A DNA stretch of 64,000 bases. Origin: Bryopsis sp. KO-2023. Taxonomy: Eukaryota; Chlorophyta; Ulvophyceae; Bryopsidales; Bryopsidaceae. The position numbers and the translations under genes are program-made. Location of the stretch: NCBI GenBank assembly GCA_030272585.1, contig BSYQ01000003.1, positions 1,612,001 to 1,676,000 on the forward strand. Direction: 5' to 3'. Below the pieces are notes generated by a model. The model was not told the DNA's origin. It made no database searches and saw only the letters and a list, made by a program, of their open reading frames with translations. Of the stretch, positions 48,084 through 61,100 are shown piece by piece (within the stretch, counting starts at the first letter, position 1; every line of letters begins with the position of its first letter).

Positions 48084-50602
48084 GATCGTGAATCCAGCCG
48101 TGTTGTCGACTGGAAACGGGGGATCCCCCCACGATCAACTCAGCATATGGAAAAGAGCAACCCTCCACTGTTTCGTGATTCTCTTTCGACCAATTTCAAC
48201 TGACATGAAAAGACTGGGGTTCGGTCTATCTTGTTTGGTAGTCGGCAGGGGTGATGTTGGCGGTCCGATTCTGGGCTGTGCTGAAATGATTGATCCAGAA
48301 ATGCTTCGGAGAACGAATGTGTGGAAGGGTGCGTTTCGTGCGCAGGACGGTGCTTTTTTTTTTCTGTCTTTTCTTTTCCTTTATCCTTTTCTTTCACACA
48401 GCTGTAGAAGTTTATGGTAGTGTGTGTTATGTCTTGGTACTGTTGAATTCACATTTTTACGGTAAAAAGTACGACCCCTATTAATAGATGAATGAATATA
48501 TTCAAACCAAAGTCCCTTCAAATATACCACAATCCGGAGTCCTAACTGTACAAACTGCACACCAACTACCCAACCGAATTAGCCCTTTCCACAGTACCCC
48601 TTTTTTTCCTGAGTGCTGGGGCTCCCTTGGTCAATCAGAAAAAATTTGTCGTCCCCCCCCCAAAAAAAAAAATAAAAAAAAAATGCAAAAACAGGAATAC
48701 CTTGCAAGAAAAAAAGATACTGAAATAATATCTGGGAAAGAAAAACTCCGCTTGAAATCTCAGATTTTATGGAACACTAGAAAGATATGTAATAGAAACA
48801 GTTGAGTGAGCTCTACTTTTTCGATCAGAATCCGAGACTGCTTGGCCCGTTCACAGTGATGTTGCCAAACTTCAATTGCTGTTAATTTTTGCTGTATATC
48901 TACACACACGATTTATTCTGCAGAAAAATCTTCCAGAAACGTTAACGAGACATTGTGAAAGTACGACTTTATGGGCTTTAAATCATCAAAATTTGGCTGT
49001 TTGATCATTGTTGTAGACTTTTCTTTTGTTAATCTTATTTGGGGTGGCTTTCTGATCGTGTGGGTCTTCACTCCAGGTCTGACAAGAAACACAACACCTG
49101 TCATGGAATACTCTTACGGCTTGCACATTTTTTTTTCCTTTCCATCAGCAATTCAGGTGCCCTCCAGGCTGTTTCTAGCATGGCCAGACTTTCCAAAAAC
49201 AATATTCTGAAATCATTACAGAGGATCACCCTACCAAAGGTAAAAGAACTGGATCTGTTTAGCTGGGAAATGGGAGGGCATTTTTTACTTTTTTGGAGGC
49301 GTGCCGAAACAGAATAGAAATCCTCAAAGCATACTCTTTTTTTATCCATCAAAACAGATCATTTTACCCAACCCAAATTTCTTATCATGTTTTTTCTTCT
49401 TTAAAAAATTCCAGGGATTCTGTCTTGAAAAAAAACCCAATGCATCTTGTTGCGACAAAGTTTTGAGAAACACTCTTCGCAACCAAAGGACACACCATAA
49501 TTCTCCAGCAAGGCTGTTTTTCCTCCCTATGCTCACTGTCCATTACTCAAGACATCTGCAATCTCTCATACCTCGAACAGATCAACTCACTCCCACATTC
49601 ACTCCTTCCCCTGCACTTGATTAGTCACAATGATCTATCTCAGGTTAACCCACTGGAAAACATATGAATCCTGGTTTGCGTTTTTAAGGTGCTGCATCAT
49701 GCACAACGAATGCACCTCCTGGCAGTCAAATATTTTGACCCAGTATTGCATTAGGAAAAAGCCACATTGACAGAATGCTCATTGAACTGGTTGATCTTAC
49801 GAATTTGAGGAAACCACCTTCATTTGTACAAATTTGCCATCTTTTCTGAAACAGAAAAAGCCAGAACAGTTGAACAAACAGATTGGGGGACTGTTGGCTC
49901 GGATGACGTGTTGATGCAGCTCTGAAGCTGCTTACATTTCAGCAATGGGGAAAGAAAACCTTCAGTTTGGACCGAAAATTTGAAAAGCAATGCAGCCACA
50001 GAGAGAATTCAATGTAGCTGAGAAGAAAAAACACGAAAAGCAAATTTTGGCATTTGCTTTGAGAAATGCGCAATTGATGATTGATCCAATCACCATCCCC
50101 ACAACAAAAATACAGAAAAGAAACGCAAATCATAACATACAGCATACACATCGCCTCAAGAGGGGCAAAAACCTGCCTCACGCCAAATCCAATTTCATGA
50201 ATTCAAATCCCTGCTCTTATCTTCCGAAAATGAACAATCAAACTTGACAGCGCGGGGAACAGCCCTCTCATGCAAGATCATAAAATCGGGCCCTAGCAGT
50301 TCATAATTTTTTATAGGGGATAAAGAAAATATCGAAACAAAAAGAAAAAAGAAACTGAACAAATATCAGCATAACCCTACAAAATCCAAGGATCGTTGAA
50401 CAGGGAACATTTTCTGCACCGCTAGAAAAGAATAAACCATCATCAATAATAAAATTCAATGAAAGAAATTCTCGGTGTCGCATCCCAAGCCACACCACCA
50501 TGACCACCTTCAAGGTCATTTTGTACGAAATTTTACAACAAACAACATCCAATCGCATCCAATCGTCTGGGCCTGAAGTAGGATTTGCAGTCATTGCGCA
50601 AA
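48084..50602. other. stretch with a doubtful leucine-rich plus-strand frame
   Basis: Upstream of the kinase. Between about 49150 and 49830 short plus-strand frames read like degraded leucine-rich repeats (for example LARLSKNNILKSLQ is approximated, and LISHNDLSQVNPLENI is seen), but no phase-consistent exon chain was found. It could be a diverged or broken LRR gene. The rest looks non-coding; a C-run/A-run junction lies at 48653-48672. Confidence 0.3.
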
Positions 50603-53600
50603 TCATAGGGCTCCTATTCCCGGTCCCAACCCACCCTCCACGTCATCCTTTGGAAGCACCGGAATTTCGAGAAGTGCAGGGGAATGTCTGATGGCATGGG
50701 AAAACCTGAATTTTCAATCAAGAAAATGAACGGTTACTAAGGCCCTGACCGAATCCCACTGGAAAAAACCCAACATAAAACAGAAACTCACCCAAAATGA
50801 GGGATGGGGTTGTAGTAGGTATCCATGTATTCAGTGACATCCCAGGATTCGCCTGAACTGCTGTTTCCGTACTTCTGCACGTAGCCATCCCCGAAATGAT
50901 TCTCGCCCCACCATTTCTGATATCTGTGGCCACCTCCGTCGATATTCCAAGTTTCACCCTCCTTGGAGCCCTTACCATCGCCAAACCTTTCCTCCCACTT
51001 ATCACCCCATTCCACTTTCCCACCTTCAGTCAACGCCTCCGCCCACTGCATCCATCCACACACACACAAAAAAAAGTCACAAGAGCGTTTTTTCTTCCAT
51101 CGAAGAACAAACTCAGAATCGAGTTGAAGAAATCTAGACCAAAAAATACAGCTGAATTGCACCGTCTGACCAACCTTGTCGGTGTATTTGACACACGCTC
51201 CGCTCCCATCATACCATTCCCCCCACTTTTCGTGCCAAACCCTGGATCCTTCTCTTGCCCACTTATCCGCGGACTTGTCGACTTGCCCACCGCTTCGATA
51301 GTTCTCACCCCAGTTTTCTTCCCACTCATTTCCATCGTCTCGACGTGCCCACCTGACAAGACACCAAACAAACTGCACAATTAACCAAAAATCGATGAGC
51401 TACGCATCAAGGCAACTATTGTGAAGGGATGAAAGACAGAAAAAAACTGACTGTCTTTTTACGGAGTAAAAAAAACTGTGGATTTCTGTGGTTCTCAGCT
51501 GACCAGGGTTCAAATCGTGGTGGTTACTGGCCTCTTGATTGTTCGATTTACCAATAATATCCGGGAGGCATGCCAACATATACATACCGTGTTTTACAAA
51601 ATTAATTACAGAAAAAGAAATTACACGTTGTCGAAATCCGTAATTATTGTAACGATTCTTTCCGTAATTAATTTTGTAAAACATGGTATCCTTTTCTAAA
51701 AGAAATATATATATCCAGTTGGGAAAAAGTCTGAGTTGCGCACTTGTTTGCAGAACGCTCGATCACTTGTTCGTTATTGGCAGAGTCCGTGGATATTTTT
51801 TCGGTCCAAGTTTCCCTCCATGCTCCCCCTTTGCCGGAGGCCCCTGTCTTGAGGGCACCAAACTCCTTCAAACCGCACCAATCGCTCACCTCCCACCAGG
51901 TTTCCTCCCACTCGACCTATTTCGACACACATCCATCACTTTCACAGCACTTCTTTTCAAATCAACAGAGATTATTCAAAAAAAAAAAAAGAAAACGGTG
52001 CATAAAACAATCGCAGACAAGCGGTCGTTAATTAAAAACCCTCAACAAGAAAAAAAACTTGACGAGCATTCTTGAATGTCAGACATCAATGCTGTGAAAG
52101 ATGGCCAAGAGGCGACCGAGAAATACTAGTCTGCTGCAGATTTCATACAGTTTTGATCCTGCCGGGGGAGGAGGACAGACATACATATATAAGGCCTTTC
52201 AGTTCCCGATTTCCAACAGAAAACCACCAATCCATGCGAAACGTAAACTACGAATGCAAATGTGTCCCACCTTCCCTGCAGCCGTAACTCCCTTCAGGGT
52301 GGTCCATCGCTTCCAAAACCCGTTTTCGCCCTTCTCCTCCCCGCTGGTCCGTTCCCATTCAGTGCCATCATTCAACACTCCTGAGCCATCCTCCATATCC
52401 AGGGCAGCAGTTGGCTGTGCAGCCCCCATGACGGTGGTAGCTGCTGGAGCCCCCCTCACAGGGGGTTGAGCTGCCGAAGTCAATTCAACCACCCTTTGGA
52501 AAGGTGGAAGAGTTTTCGACTTTGCAGCAAACGCATCAGCTAGACTCTGTGTAAGAAGTCAGACATACACACACTCACACACTCGTAACTGCACGTTTGT
52601 GGGCTGGCGTTTCTTGGAACACGGGCGAGCAGAGGGAATGCTTTCCACGTACTTGTGATTGCATGGTCAAGGTGGCTGGCTCCTCTCTTTCCATGACTGG
52701 TAAAATAGGCGAGACATTGCTCTGTTCTTCCTTTTGCATTTGCAATCCAGGTGGCTCCGCTTCCTCCTCTTGGGAAGAATCTGCCGATGAGTTTTCCCAA
52801 GGCGAGGGCTCCCAGCTTGAGGATTCCCACGGTTTGCTAACGCTTTCCACTGGTGGCAGTGATTCCGGCGAATCGATGGAAATGCTATCCAAAGCTGCAG
52901 TCAGGACCTCCCTTGTTCTGCTGGAATCGTCACTTTCGTAGCCAATCGGTGAAGATGATGTGATGGGTTCATTTTCCAACGGGGACGAGAACTTCATGGG
53001 GTCTGGTGGAGAGGCGGGTTCTGGGGATGAAAACTTGACAGGCTCCGGGCGAGATGGAGGGTCCGGGGGCGTGAACCTCATGGGCTTTGGTGGAGATGGA
53101 GGTTCAACCCTGACTCTATGTCAGACATAGGGAAATTCCGCTGATCAGCGAAAAGAGGGGGGGAAAAAGCCAAAAAAGGAATGAGAGCACACATGGAAAA
53201 CGGAATTGGGCGGTGTGCATTGTCTGATGAATAAACCATTCGTCTTTCACTCTTTTCAGATATTTCAGGCTCACTTGTCACTTGTCCTAATGTTTCGACG
53301 AGGGGGGGTATCTTGGAAAGGGGGCAGTTCTCGACTTCGTCTGGACTCTACTTGGGGGGAATCCTCTTCCGACTCGATCTCCAACAACAACTGGCGAGCA
53401 CTGCCCAGCACCTTGGACTGCATTCAAAACCATAAACAAATATACATAAATACTGCATCGACAACGGCCCAAAACCAAAAATGATGGGTCCCCTCAATGT
53501 GATTTTTTTTTCCTTCCAATATATTTTTCCATTCAATTTTCGAGCAAATCTGAGGTCTATAGCCCTGAGCCGAAAACCAGCTTGCAAAAGAAAACAAATG

Positions 53601-54602
53601 AAGAACACAGGGGAGTATCTTGCCTGTGTTGTGCTACGGATCCTTTTCCACATGTTCCTCCAAAAAATGGGAACTCCTGTCGGGTCTGGTGTCCATCATT
53701 TCAATATAAGGGAAATATACAATAATATAAAATGGAAAAAGTGGAAAAAAGGTGGCAGTGGAAACGTGTATCGTCCAGTTTCGCAGCCAACTGGCACTCA
53801 TACCGCTCTGTCGACCAACTCTTCTCCATCTGGAGCTGTCGACTCGCCCTCATCCTCTTCAACAAGATCTGACTGGTAACAGAACAAAAAATATGGTTCA
53901 GAAACTCAGGGTATTTATTCCGGCCAGCGCCTGTCAAATAATGCTCAAAAAAAGTTTGAAGACATGCATATTTGTGTGGGGTTGGCAATTTCAGCATGGC
54001 CAACCTCAAATTTCATCATGTCCGACAAATAAATGGGCTTTTCGGGAGTGGCATCTCTTGCAGACGGTTCAGCATGACAGACATGGAAGAAACGCTGACA
54101 GGGCCGAGATTGGATGGCTCCATGGGGTCTGACCGCAAGGATTCGATGAATGAATCTGACAAACCCAAACACCCGTTTCTCAAAAATCCCCTCCACAAAA
54201 ATGAAATGAATTCCACACATCTTGACACCAACAGATCAACTCAATCAAACTTAAAAACTGCAGATTGGGTCATTGCAACCACCCCCATCATTTCAAAATG
54301 TTTCAGAATGATGACTGGATAAGAAGGAAACCTAGAGGAATTCGTCTTTTTGTGCAAGTGATCCCGACGCTTGCACACTTGCACGCTTTTTCACTCGAAC
54401 ACGTTCAGGCAAGGAAAAAGCTCAGCGACGGGGAACAGGATATCGATCCCTGCCAGCGCGAACAACGACAATCGCAAGTTTTTTTTTTTTTTTTCCTGCG
54501 TTTCGCTGGGCACCGAGCGTCGAAGTTTGCAAAATACCTGGTCGAAGTGGAAACGTGAACGCTTCGGCAAGCCATTCTCACCGGCTGTTTTAGAGCGCGC
54601 AT
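50603..54602 (-). CDS. tryptophan-rich ESV1/LESV-like starch-binding protein, probably plastid
   Basis: ESV1 and LESV are stromal proteins that bind glucans and organise starch granules. Ten exons keep phase: 54538-54602, 54005-54155, 53804-53872, 53275-53417, 52653-53115, 52271-52546, 51744-51916, 51175-51352, 50792-51045 and 50603-50687, giving 618 residues. The first 60 residues are basic, serine-rich and lack acids, like a transit peptide. Residues 70-145 are acidic. Residues 145-300 are proline- and serine-rich with repeats such as PEPVKFSSPEP and DPMKFSSP. Residues of about 355-585 are the tryptophan and aromatic repeat region: EWEETWWEVSDW, GGAWRETWTEK, NEWEENWGENY, RVWHEKWGEWYDG, VEWGDKWEERFGDG and YQKWWGENHFGDG. 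The aromatic-glycine-acid periodicity is the family signature. Start chosen at the first ATG; 54575 is an alternative. Confidence 0.85.
51585..51688. mobile_element. short foldback element in an LESV-like intron
   Basis: 28-bp arms at 51585-51612 and 51661-51688 are complementary with two mismatches. They start TACCGTGTTTTACAAAATTA and end with its near reverse complement. About 48 bp lie between them with weaker internal symmetry. It has the size and shape of a very small MITE; no target duplication is evident. Confidence 0.6.
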
Positions 54603-55162
54603 ACAAGAACTGCGGATCGTCGATGTTGATGTTTGGACAACGAAGGGGGGCATCTCATTTAGCATGTGATTTTTTTGAGGTCACATCGAAAGGATTCCTT
54701 TCAAAAAAAACACACACAAAACAGCACAAACGAATTTGTGCTGTTCATCTTGACACCACAGTGTTGCTAGCTTTTCCCCCCAGGCTTTTGTTTCCATTAC
54801 AGTATCTGCTTTCCCAGTTCAGCAAGTGGAAAGGTGGGGGCATTCATCCAAGTGCATCGGAAAAAAGCATGATCTGTTCTTTTGTTGATTGGAACAAAAA
54901 AGGTTACGGCGGCCCAAGCAAATTCGTTTTCTGTGTCGTTTTTGTGCATCCAGGCCCCAGAGCTGAAACGAGAATGGAAAGCGATGTTGGCGATGGGGTG
55001 GGGGTGTGACTTGCCGATGGGTAACATCGTTTCTGGCCGTTCTGCAATGCTCAACATGAACACTGGGATTTCGTCTGAACGGGAGGGACGGTTGGCCAGA
55101 AACGGAAAAAAGTCCGCAATCTGGGGGTGCACTCACCGTGGGGTGGTCGACGAAGGCACGGA
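54603..55162. promoter_or_regulatory. 560-bp divergent upstream region of the LESV-like gene and TBC1D31
   Basis: Start codons face apart. No TATA-like element stands out. Bidirectional promoter function is inferred. Confidence 0.4.
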
Positions 55163-58100
55163 ATGCGCGACAACGACCCGAGGTTGTTTTCAGTCTGGGG
55201 AAAATTCGGACGCCTGTGGCCGGCGCGTCCGTCCGCATCCAATGACGGTTTCGTCGCCACCCTGACTCCTGCGAAACCGGGGGTGATTCAGAGGAAAAAA
55301 GCCCCACTGGGAGGCATCGCTTTCAGGGATGTGGCCGTCAATCCGAAAGAAGACCTGCTGGCGACGGTGGACAACAGAGGAAACGTGGTGTTGTTCCATC
55401 TCGCGACCAATCGTTACGCCAGAATCGGACAGCCAGGTCCTGCGGGGACGTGCGTGGAGTTTTCTTCTCGAAACAAGGGACTGCTGTTTTCTGGCCACGC
55501 GGACGGGTCGATACGGTGCTACAATGCGACGACTCGCGCCCAAATCGGTGTTTTGAGAGGTCACCGGACGTCGGTTAAATTCTTGGCATTCAAATCGTCA
55601 GCTGACGAAATGGTTTCGACGTCCGTGGACTGCGTGGTGATATGGAGCACGAAAACGCTGAAGCGAATCCGCACGCTGGGGTCGGGCCATAAGGAGGGAG
55701 GATTTTTTCAAGCTCGATACTTGCGAGGTGGATCGAGTGGTGAACGGCTGATAACCAGTGGGCGCGATGGTCTGTTTCGAATTTGGGATTCCAAGACGCT
55801 GTTGTCGGTTGGACGGGCGGCAATCCGGAACGAGATGAAGACGTCACGGACGTCAACCGAAACCTCGCTGTTCTGTTTGAGTCCAAACGGAAAATGGCTG
55901 GTCGCCGCGGGAAACCACGGTGGTCTTTTCGTTTGCGAGCTGGCATCGTGTGGCTTCACGCACGGGTTAAAGTTCACGGATCGCCAAGGCGTCAAAAGCG
56001 TCCAAGGAGTTTCGTTCTTGCCAGATTCGGAAACGGTGGCTGTCCTGGCTCAAGATGGCGTCGTGCACTTTGTGAACGTCCACAAGGGGAGCATAGAATA
56101 CAGGGTTTCGCCAGGAGCGCAGGGAAAGGTCTGCAATAAGATGGCTTTGGACGTCAGAGGAAACAATCTGGCGCTGGTGTCGGACACAGGGCAGGTTTTG
56201 ATGTACGACTTGGCAAAGGCTAGGTCCAAGGGGAGCCAAAATTTGACCCCAGGGAAAATAGAAGTGAAAAGGTTTGAAACCCCAGAACAGATGGAGGATT
56301 TTCTGATGGCTACCCAAAGAGTGGATATTGCTGATGGAACAGTGACTGAGAACACCACTTCCGAAAATGATTTAGGAAGTTCTGGAGAGCGATTGCAGGA
56401 AAATGGGTCAAGCTGCAGCCCAGCCCTCAGAACGCACAGAACAGGAGGAGGAAAAGCAAAAAAAACTAACACGATGGATCCATCTCAGCTCCGTGTCGCA
56501 AGACTGGATGCCATGGGGCAAAAAGTGAACAAAAATCGACTGCAAGGTTTGCTGGAGGCTTTCGGGGAGTACCCGGAGCGGTATAGACTGTTGGTGTGGG
56601 AATTTCTGCTGGAAATCCCTCACAATGGCCCAGCTTTCGAGGTCTTAGCGAACAGAGGGCTGCATCCGGCATTTCAACAAATGGGCAAGAGTTTCCCACT
56701 GCTCAGCAAAGTGCTTCTGGGGAGGTTGTCCAGGATTCTATCAAAACTGGCTCACTGGTGCCCTGTGCTTGGGGAGGCCACGTTTCTGCCATCTTTCGTT
56801 TTCCCTTTCGTCAAGCTTTTCGGCAGCCACGAGGAAACCTGCTTTGAAATCTTGGTGACCATTTTGCTGAACTGGGGTTCAGCCTGGTTTCAAACATTTC
56901 CTAGGCCACCAACAGCTCTGCTGGGGGAATTCGAGAATTTGGTTTCGTACCACGACCCCCCTTTATTCGAGGCGCTCTCAGGATTTCAAGGGGGGGTTGG
57001 GAGAGTGGGCTGGAGTCTGATGTCTAGCTTGTTATCAGCGGTGGTTTCCAAGCCTGACTGGCTCAAGATAATGGACCACATGGTTTCCAATGACCCCCCC
57101 TTCCTGCATTTTCTGGTGCTTTCGCACCTGGTTTACTTCCGCCAGTCATTGCTTGATTTTGAAATGGAAGAGGACATCGAATCTTTCCTCAACTCCCCCC
57201 GGCCATCGAACATCAACAAGATCATCCGGCATGCATACGCACTGAACTCCAGCACTCCGGAGCAGCTGGCACCAGCTGGGAAGAAACTGGAGCCGTTGGG
57301 GGCTGGGGATGTGTACAAGGAATTGACGGTTTACCCACATGCAGCTGTGGGGTGGGTCAGTCAGGAAAGGCAAAGGATCCAGGCTGAAGAAGAGGCCTTG
57401 GTGAGGAGGAGGTGGCTGGTGCAAGAATTGGAGGCCAGGACTCGACGGCTTGAAAATGTTGCTGGCAAAGGATGGAAAGATTCGGTGCAGGCAAGGCAGC
57501 TTGGAGAACTGGTGAGTTTCGATTTTTTCAGCCCAAGTACAGCAGCTGTGGAACCCCTCCTCCGATGCTCGAGAATCGAAAAAGTTCACCGAAAATCCAG
57601 TCCCGTTTAATTTAACAAAAACACAAAAGCAAGAGCTCCACGGTTTTTATGTGTTTTTTGGCGGTGCTTTTATCGAATATCGTAGGAAGCCCAGAAACAG
57701 AAGGCCGCACTGCGTTCCCAAGAACAAGAAGTTCTGGCCGAAAAAGCCAGACTGGAGGACCGAGTCAAACAGGAGCAGCTGAAGCAAATCGCCATCATGG
57801 AGGAAGCCTACCAGTCAGGCTTGGAGAATATGCAAATCGAAATGAACCGGCAATCTCAGCTGGAACAGCAAGACATCGCCACCAAGAAAAAGGTGGGCGT
57901 GAATCAAGCACCAGCTGGGGGGAAAAAAAACCGAACCTTTCAGCAGAAAGTTGCTGTGAAAAAGTCTATTGCTGTTTTATTTCTTATGGTATTTGCCTTG
58001 GGTGCAGTGTTTTTGGTGCGTCTTTTTTTTTCTGCTAGATATTGAATCATATCAAATTTATATTAAGGACTTTCAGCCTCATTGTAATATATTCAAATTA

Positions 58101-61100
58101 AAAAAAACAAATCTATATTATCTGTGTATATGCTGTAGTGATGTAGTATTGTGTTTTAGTATATGATATAATAAATCTATTTATTTTATTTATTTAAATA
58201 ATACAATATCTACAAGATAGATATTTTCTATACATTCAGCTTCTTGGTTTTTGTCATTTTTTTTTTCTCAATCAGGCCCTGGAGTTCGATTTGAAATCTG
58301 CTCTGGAAAACGAAAAAATCAAAGCTTTGACTTTCCAAGCTGAGCAGCGCCTTTTCGGCCTGGAGCAAGAAAAACTGAAATCGGAGGCGAAGCAAAGAAT
58401 GGAGAGCGAAACCAGCACTCAATTGGCAGTCATCGAGGCTCAACAGAAAAAACAGCTGGAGCAGTGGCAGGCCGAGGACCAGGAAACTGAAATCAGAAGA
58501 AAGCATCAAGCCGCAGCTAGGTACTGACTCCACAAAGAAAAACAGAAAAGAAAAAAAAAACGGGGGAGGGGGAGGGGGAGGGGGAGGACTTGAGAAATGT
58601 GCAGACTTGAAGAAATCCCTATATAGTTCACCAAGGCTTTTCTTGGCGCTGGGGGAAAAAGCAATCTTGGTAAATTATGCAATAATTGTTTTGAGAAACT
58701 GCTGCATTGTGGGCTGGTATTTTTTGTATCCCTTGAACAAAGGTGCCTTCCCCTCCTTTCACTGTCTGTTCTTTTAAAAAAAGAGATCTGGCAAGGATCA
58801 GTGTCAATGGGTGGTTTACTTCTTTTGACATTTACAGCAGTTTTTTTTGCTTCTTTTTAATTCAGATTTGAAATGGCAGCAACCGCAGAAGAGAACGCCT
58901 CTCGATTGGCTTTGGAAGAAGCTGTCCGGAAAACCGAAATCGATCAAGAAACTCGATTGCAAGCGCTGACCAATGAAAGGCGAATCCAACAAGCTGCGAT
59001 GGAGGAGGCGGACAGAATGCAGCGGCTGCTGGAGGAAGAGAGAAACAGAGATAGAATTTTCAATGTGCAGGATCGGGCGCTGCTGAAGGCTCAAGGGGAG
59101 GATGATCGAGCTTGGTTTGAAAGGGAACAAGCCAAAACGGAAAGTGCCCTGTTGGCAAAAAAAACTGCCAGAGAGGAAGAAAAAATAGACAGAAACATGG
59201 AGCTTCTAGGTGAGCACCCCCCCCCCCCCCCCCCCCCTCCTTCCCCTCCTTCAGGCTCGGGCAATCAATGTTCGTGGGCATCACTATTTTCCTTTCCATA
59301 TTTTTCATATTTTGTTTTTCAAAATTTGTTTTGGGGGGGAAGGTTTCAAGGGTGGTTTTACTTTGCTTGATATGAGTTATTTTTATTTTATTTTATTTTG
59401 GGGGGGGGAGGTTTCAAGGGTATTTTTTTACTTCGATTTTTGTGGTAGAGAGAGAACGTCGAGCGAGGCTTCAACAAGGGGAAGCAGAGTTGATCGCCAG
59501 ACGCAGGAAAATGGAGCGGGCTCTGTTGCTGAAAGAACAGGATGCCAAGAGAATTCTGGATGAGGTGGAAGCAGAGAGGCGTAGGGAAAAGCTGGCCGAT
59601 GCCGAAATGAGGCTCAAGCAAGAAGAAATAGAGGCCAGGGTCAAACATGCCTCCCAGGTTATTCTTTAAAAAAATTAAATCATCCTTTAGCAAATTGAGC
59701 TGGAATTGAAAGAATTTGTTAGCTGGTTTGATCAAGATCTTGATTTCCTGCATATGTTAAAAGAAAAAGAAAAGAAAAACAATGAGAATTTGTCTTTCTC
59801 TTTTTTTTTGCCAGGTTAGTCAGCTCCAGGAACTGGTGGAAAGCAATGAGAGGAAGATCATTGAAAAAGAAAATCGAGGGTTGCAAGAAACAGAGCTCCA
59901 GGGGGAAGCTGAGATGTACAAGAGGCACAGCGATATCATGAGCCAGTTGGCCTTGGAAAGGGAAAGACAAATTTTGGAGCTGGACACTGCATGGAGAAAA
60001 CAGGTATGAATCTCAAGCGACAGAGAGAAAGGGAAAAAGTTTGGAACAGTTTTTTTTTTCTCGAGAGGTGCTGCTTTGAGGCTCGATGTTGAATGCATGC
60101 TGTCCCCTGTGCAATCCAGACAAGAAAAGGAAGGGAAGCGGCTCATTTTGGTTGTTTTTTGAATCATTGGGAGGCTTTGTGGTTTTGGTCATTAGGTGAG
60201 AATCGAGGAAACCGCCAGACTGGAAAGGGTGAGACTGGAAGCCCAGGCTAAGCAACTGAACATCGAAAACGAGCTGCTGAATGCGGAAGAAACTGCAGCC
60301 AACGAGGTCGCAGCTCTCCAGCAAAAAAACGAACTCACAAAACACAATCTTGCCAGCGATGAGGGCCCCTCTGGGGTTCAGCCAGAAAGCCAGCCAGACA
60401 TGAAAACTTCCGAAAGTGGTGAAAAGAAGGATTTGAGCGATGTTCTGTTCTCCTCGGGGGACAGTTCGATTTTCAACCAGCTACTGGCTCAGGTGGAATT
60501 GGCATCCGATGGGTCGGAGGGGTCCGATGGTGAGAAAGATGCGGTTCAGAGCCAGGGAGTGTTGGGGGGGTGGTCCCCTGGTATAGGGAATGCCTCTCGG
60601 CAAGGAAAGCATCAGCAAGCATCCTCGTCGATTGCATCCGGTGATTTGGATTGCCCCGAGTTTGCTGTGGAAGCTCTTTCCATGAGAAAATGGGCACAAT
60701 CAAACAGTCAAAAAGACGCTGACCTGGGTTCGAGATCGAGGGAATTTCCAGGAGAGAATTTTGGAATGACCTTCGGGGGAAACCAAATGCCTGACTTTGC
60801 AGTCAATGAAAGCCAAGATGGGACGCCCATCAACAGGTACAGAACCCCCCCTTCTGTTTGTCGGACCTAGTGGCGGCTTCGTGAAATCGATTGAAAATCA
60901 ATACAGAGATAAGAGAGCATTAACCGTGTTTTGCCCCCGATTGCTTAGAGCCCCTCTTCTTGCGGAAGGAACAGTGGTGGATTCGAGCAGCCCGAACAAA
61001 TCGAAAAACACTGGGTCCGAAAGTGAGGCCCCTTTCGATCATCAATTCTTCGGAGATTTCGGCGCTTCGACCTCACACAGGCAACACTATGGAGGGGTTG

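Noticed and set aside
49150..49830. Leucine-rich-repeat gene on the plus strand
   Set aside because: Some LxxLxLxxN-like strings appear, but frames shift between them and no splice chain keeps phase; left as a doubtful remnant.
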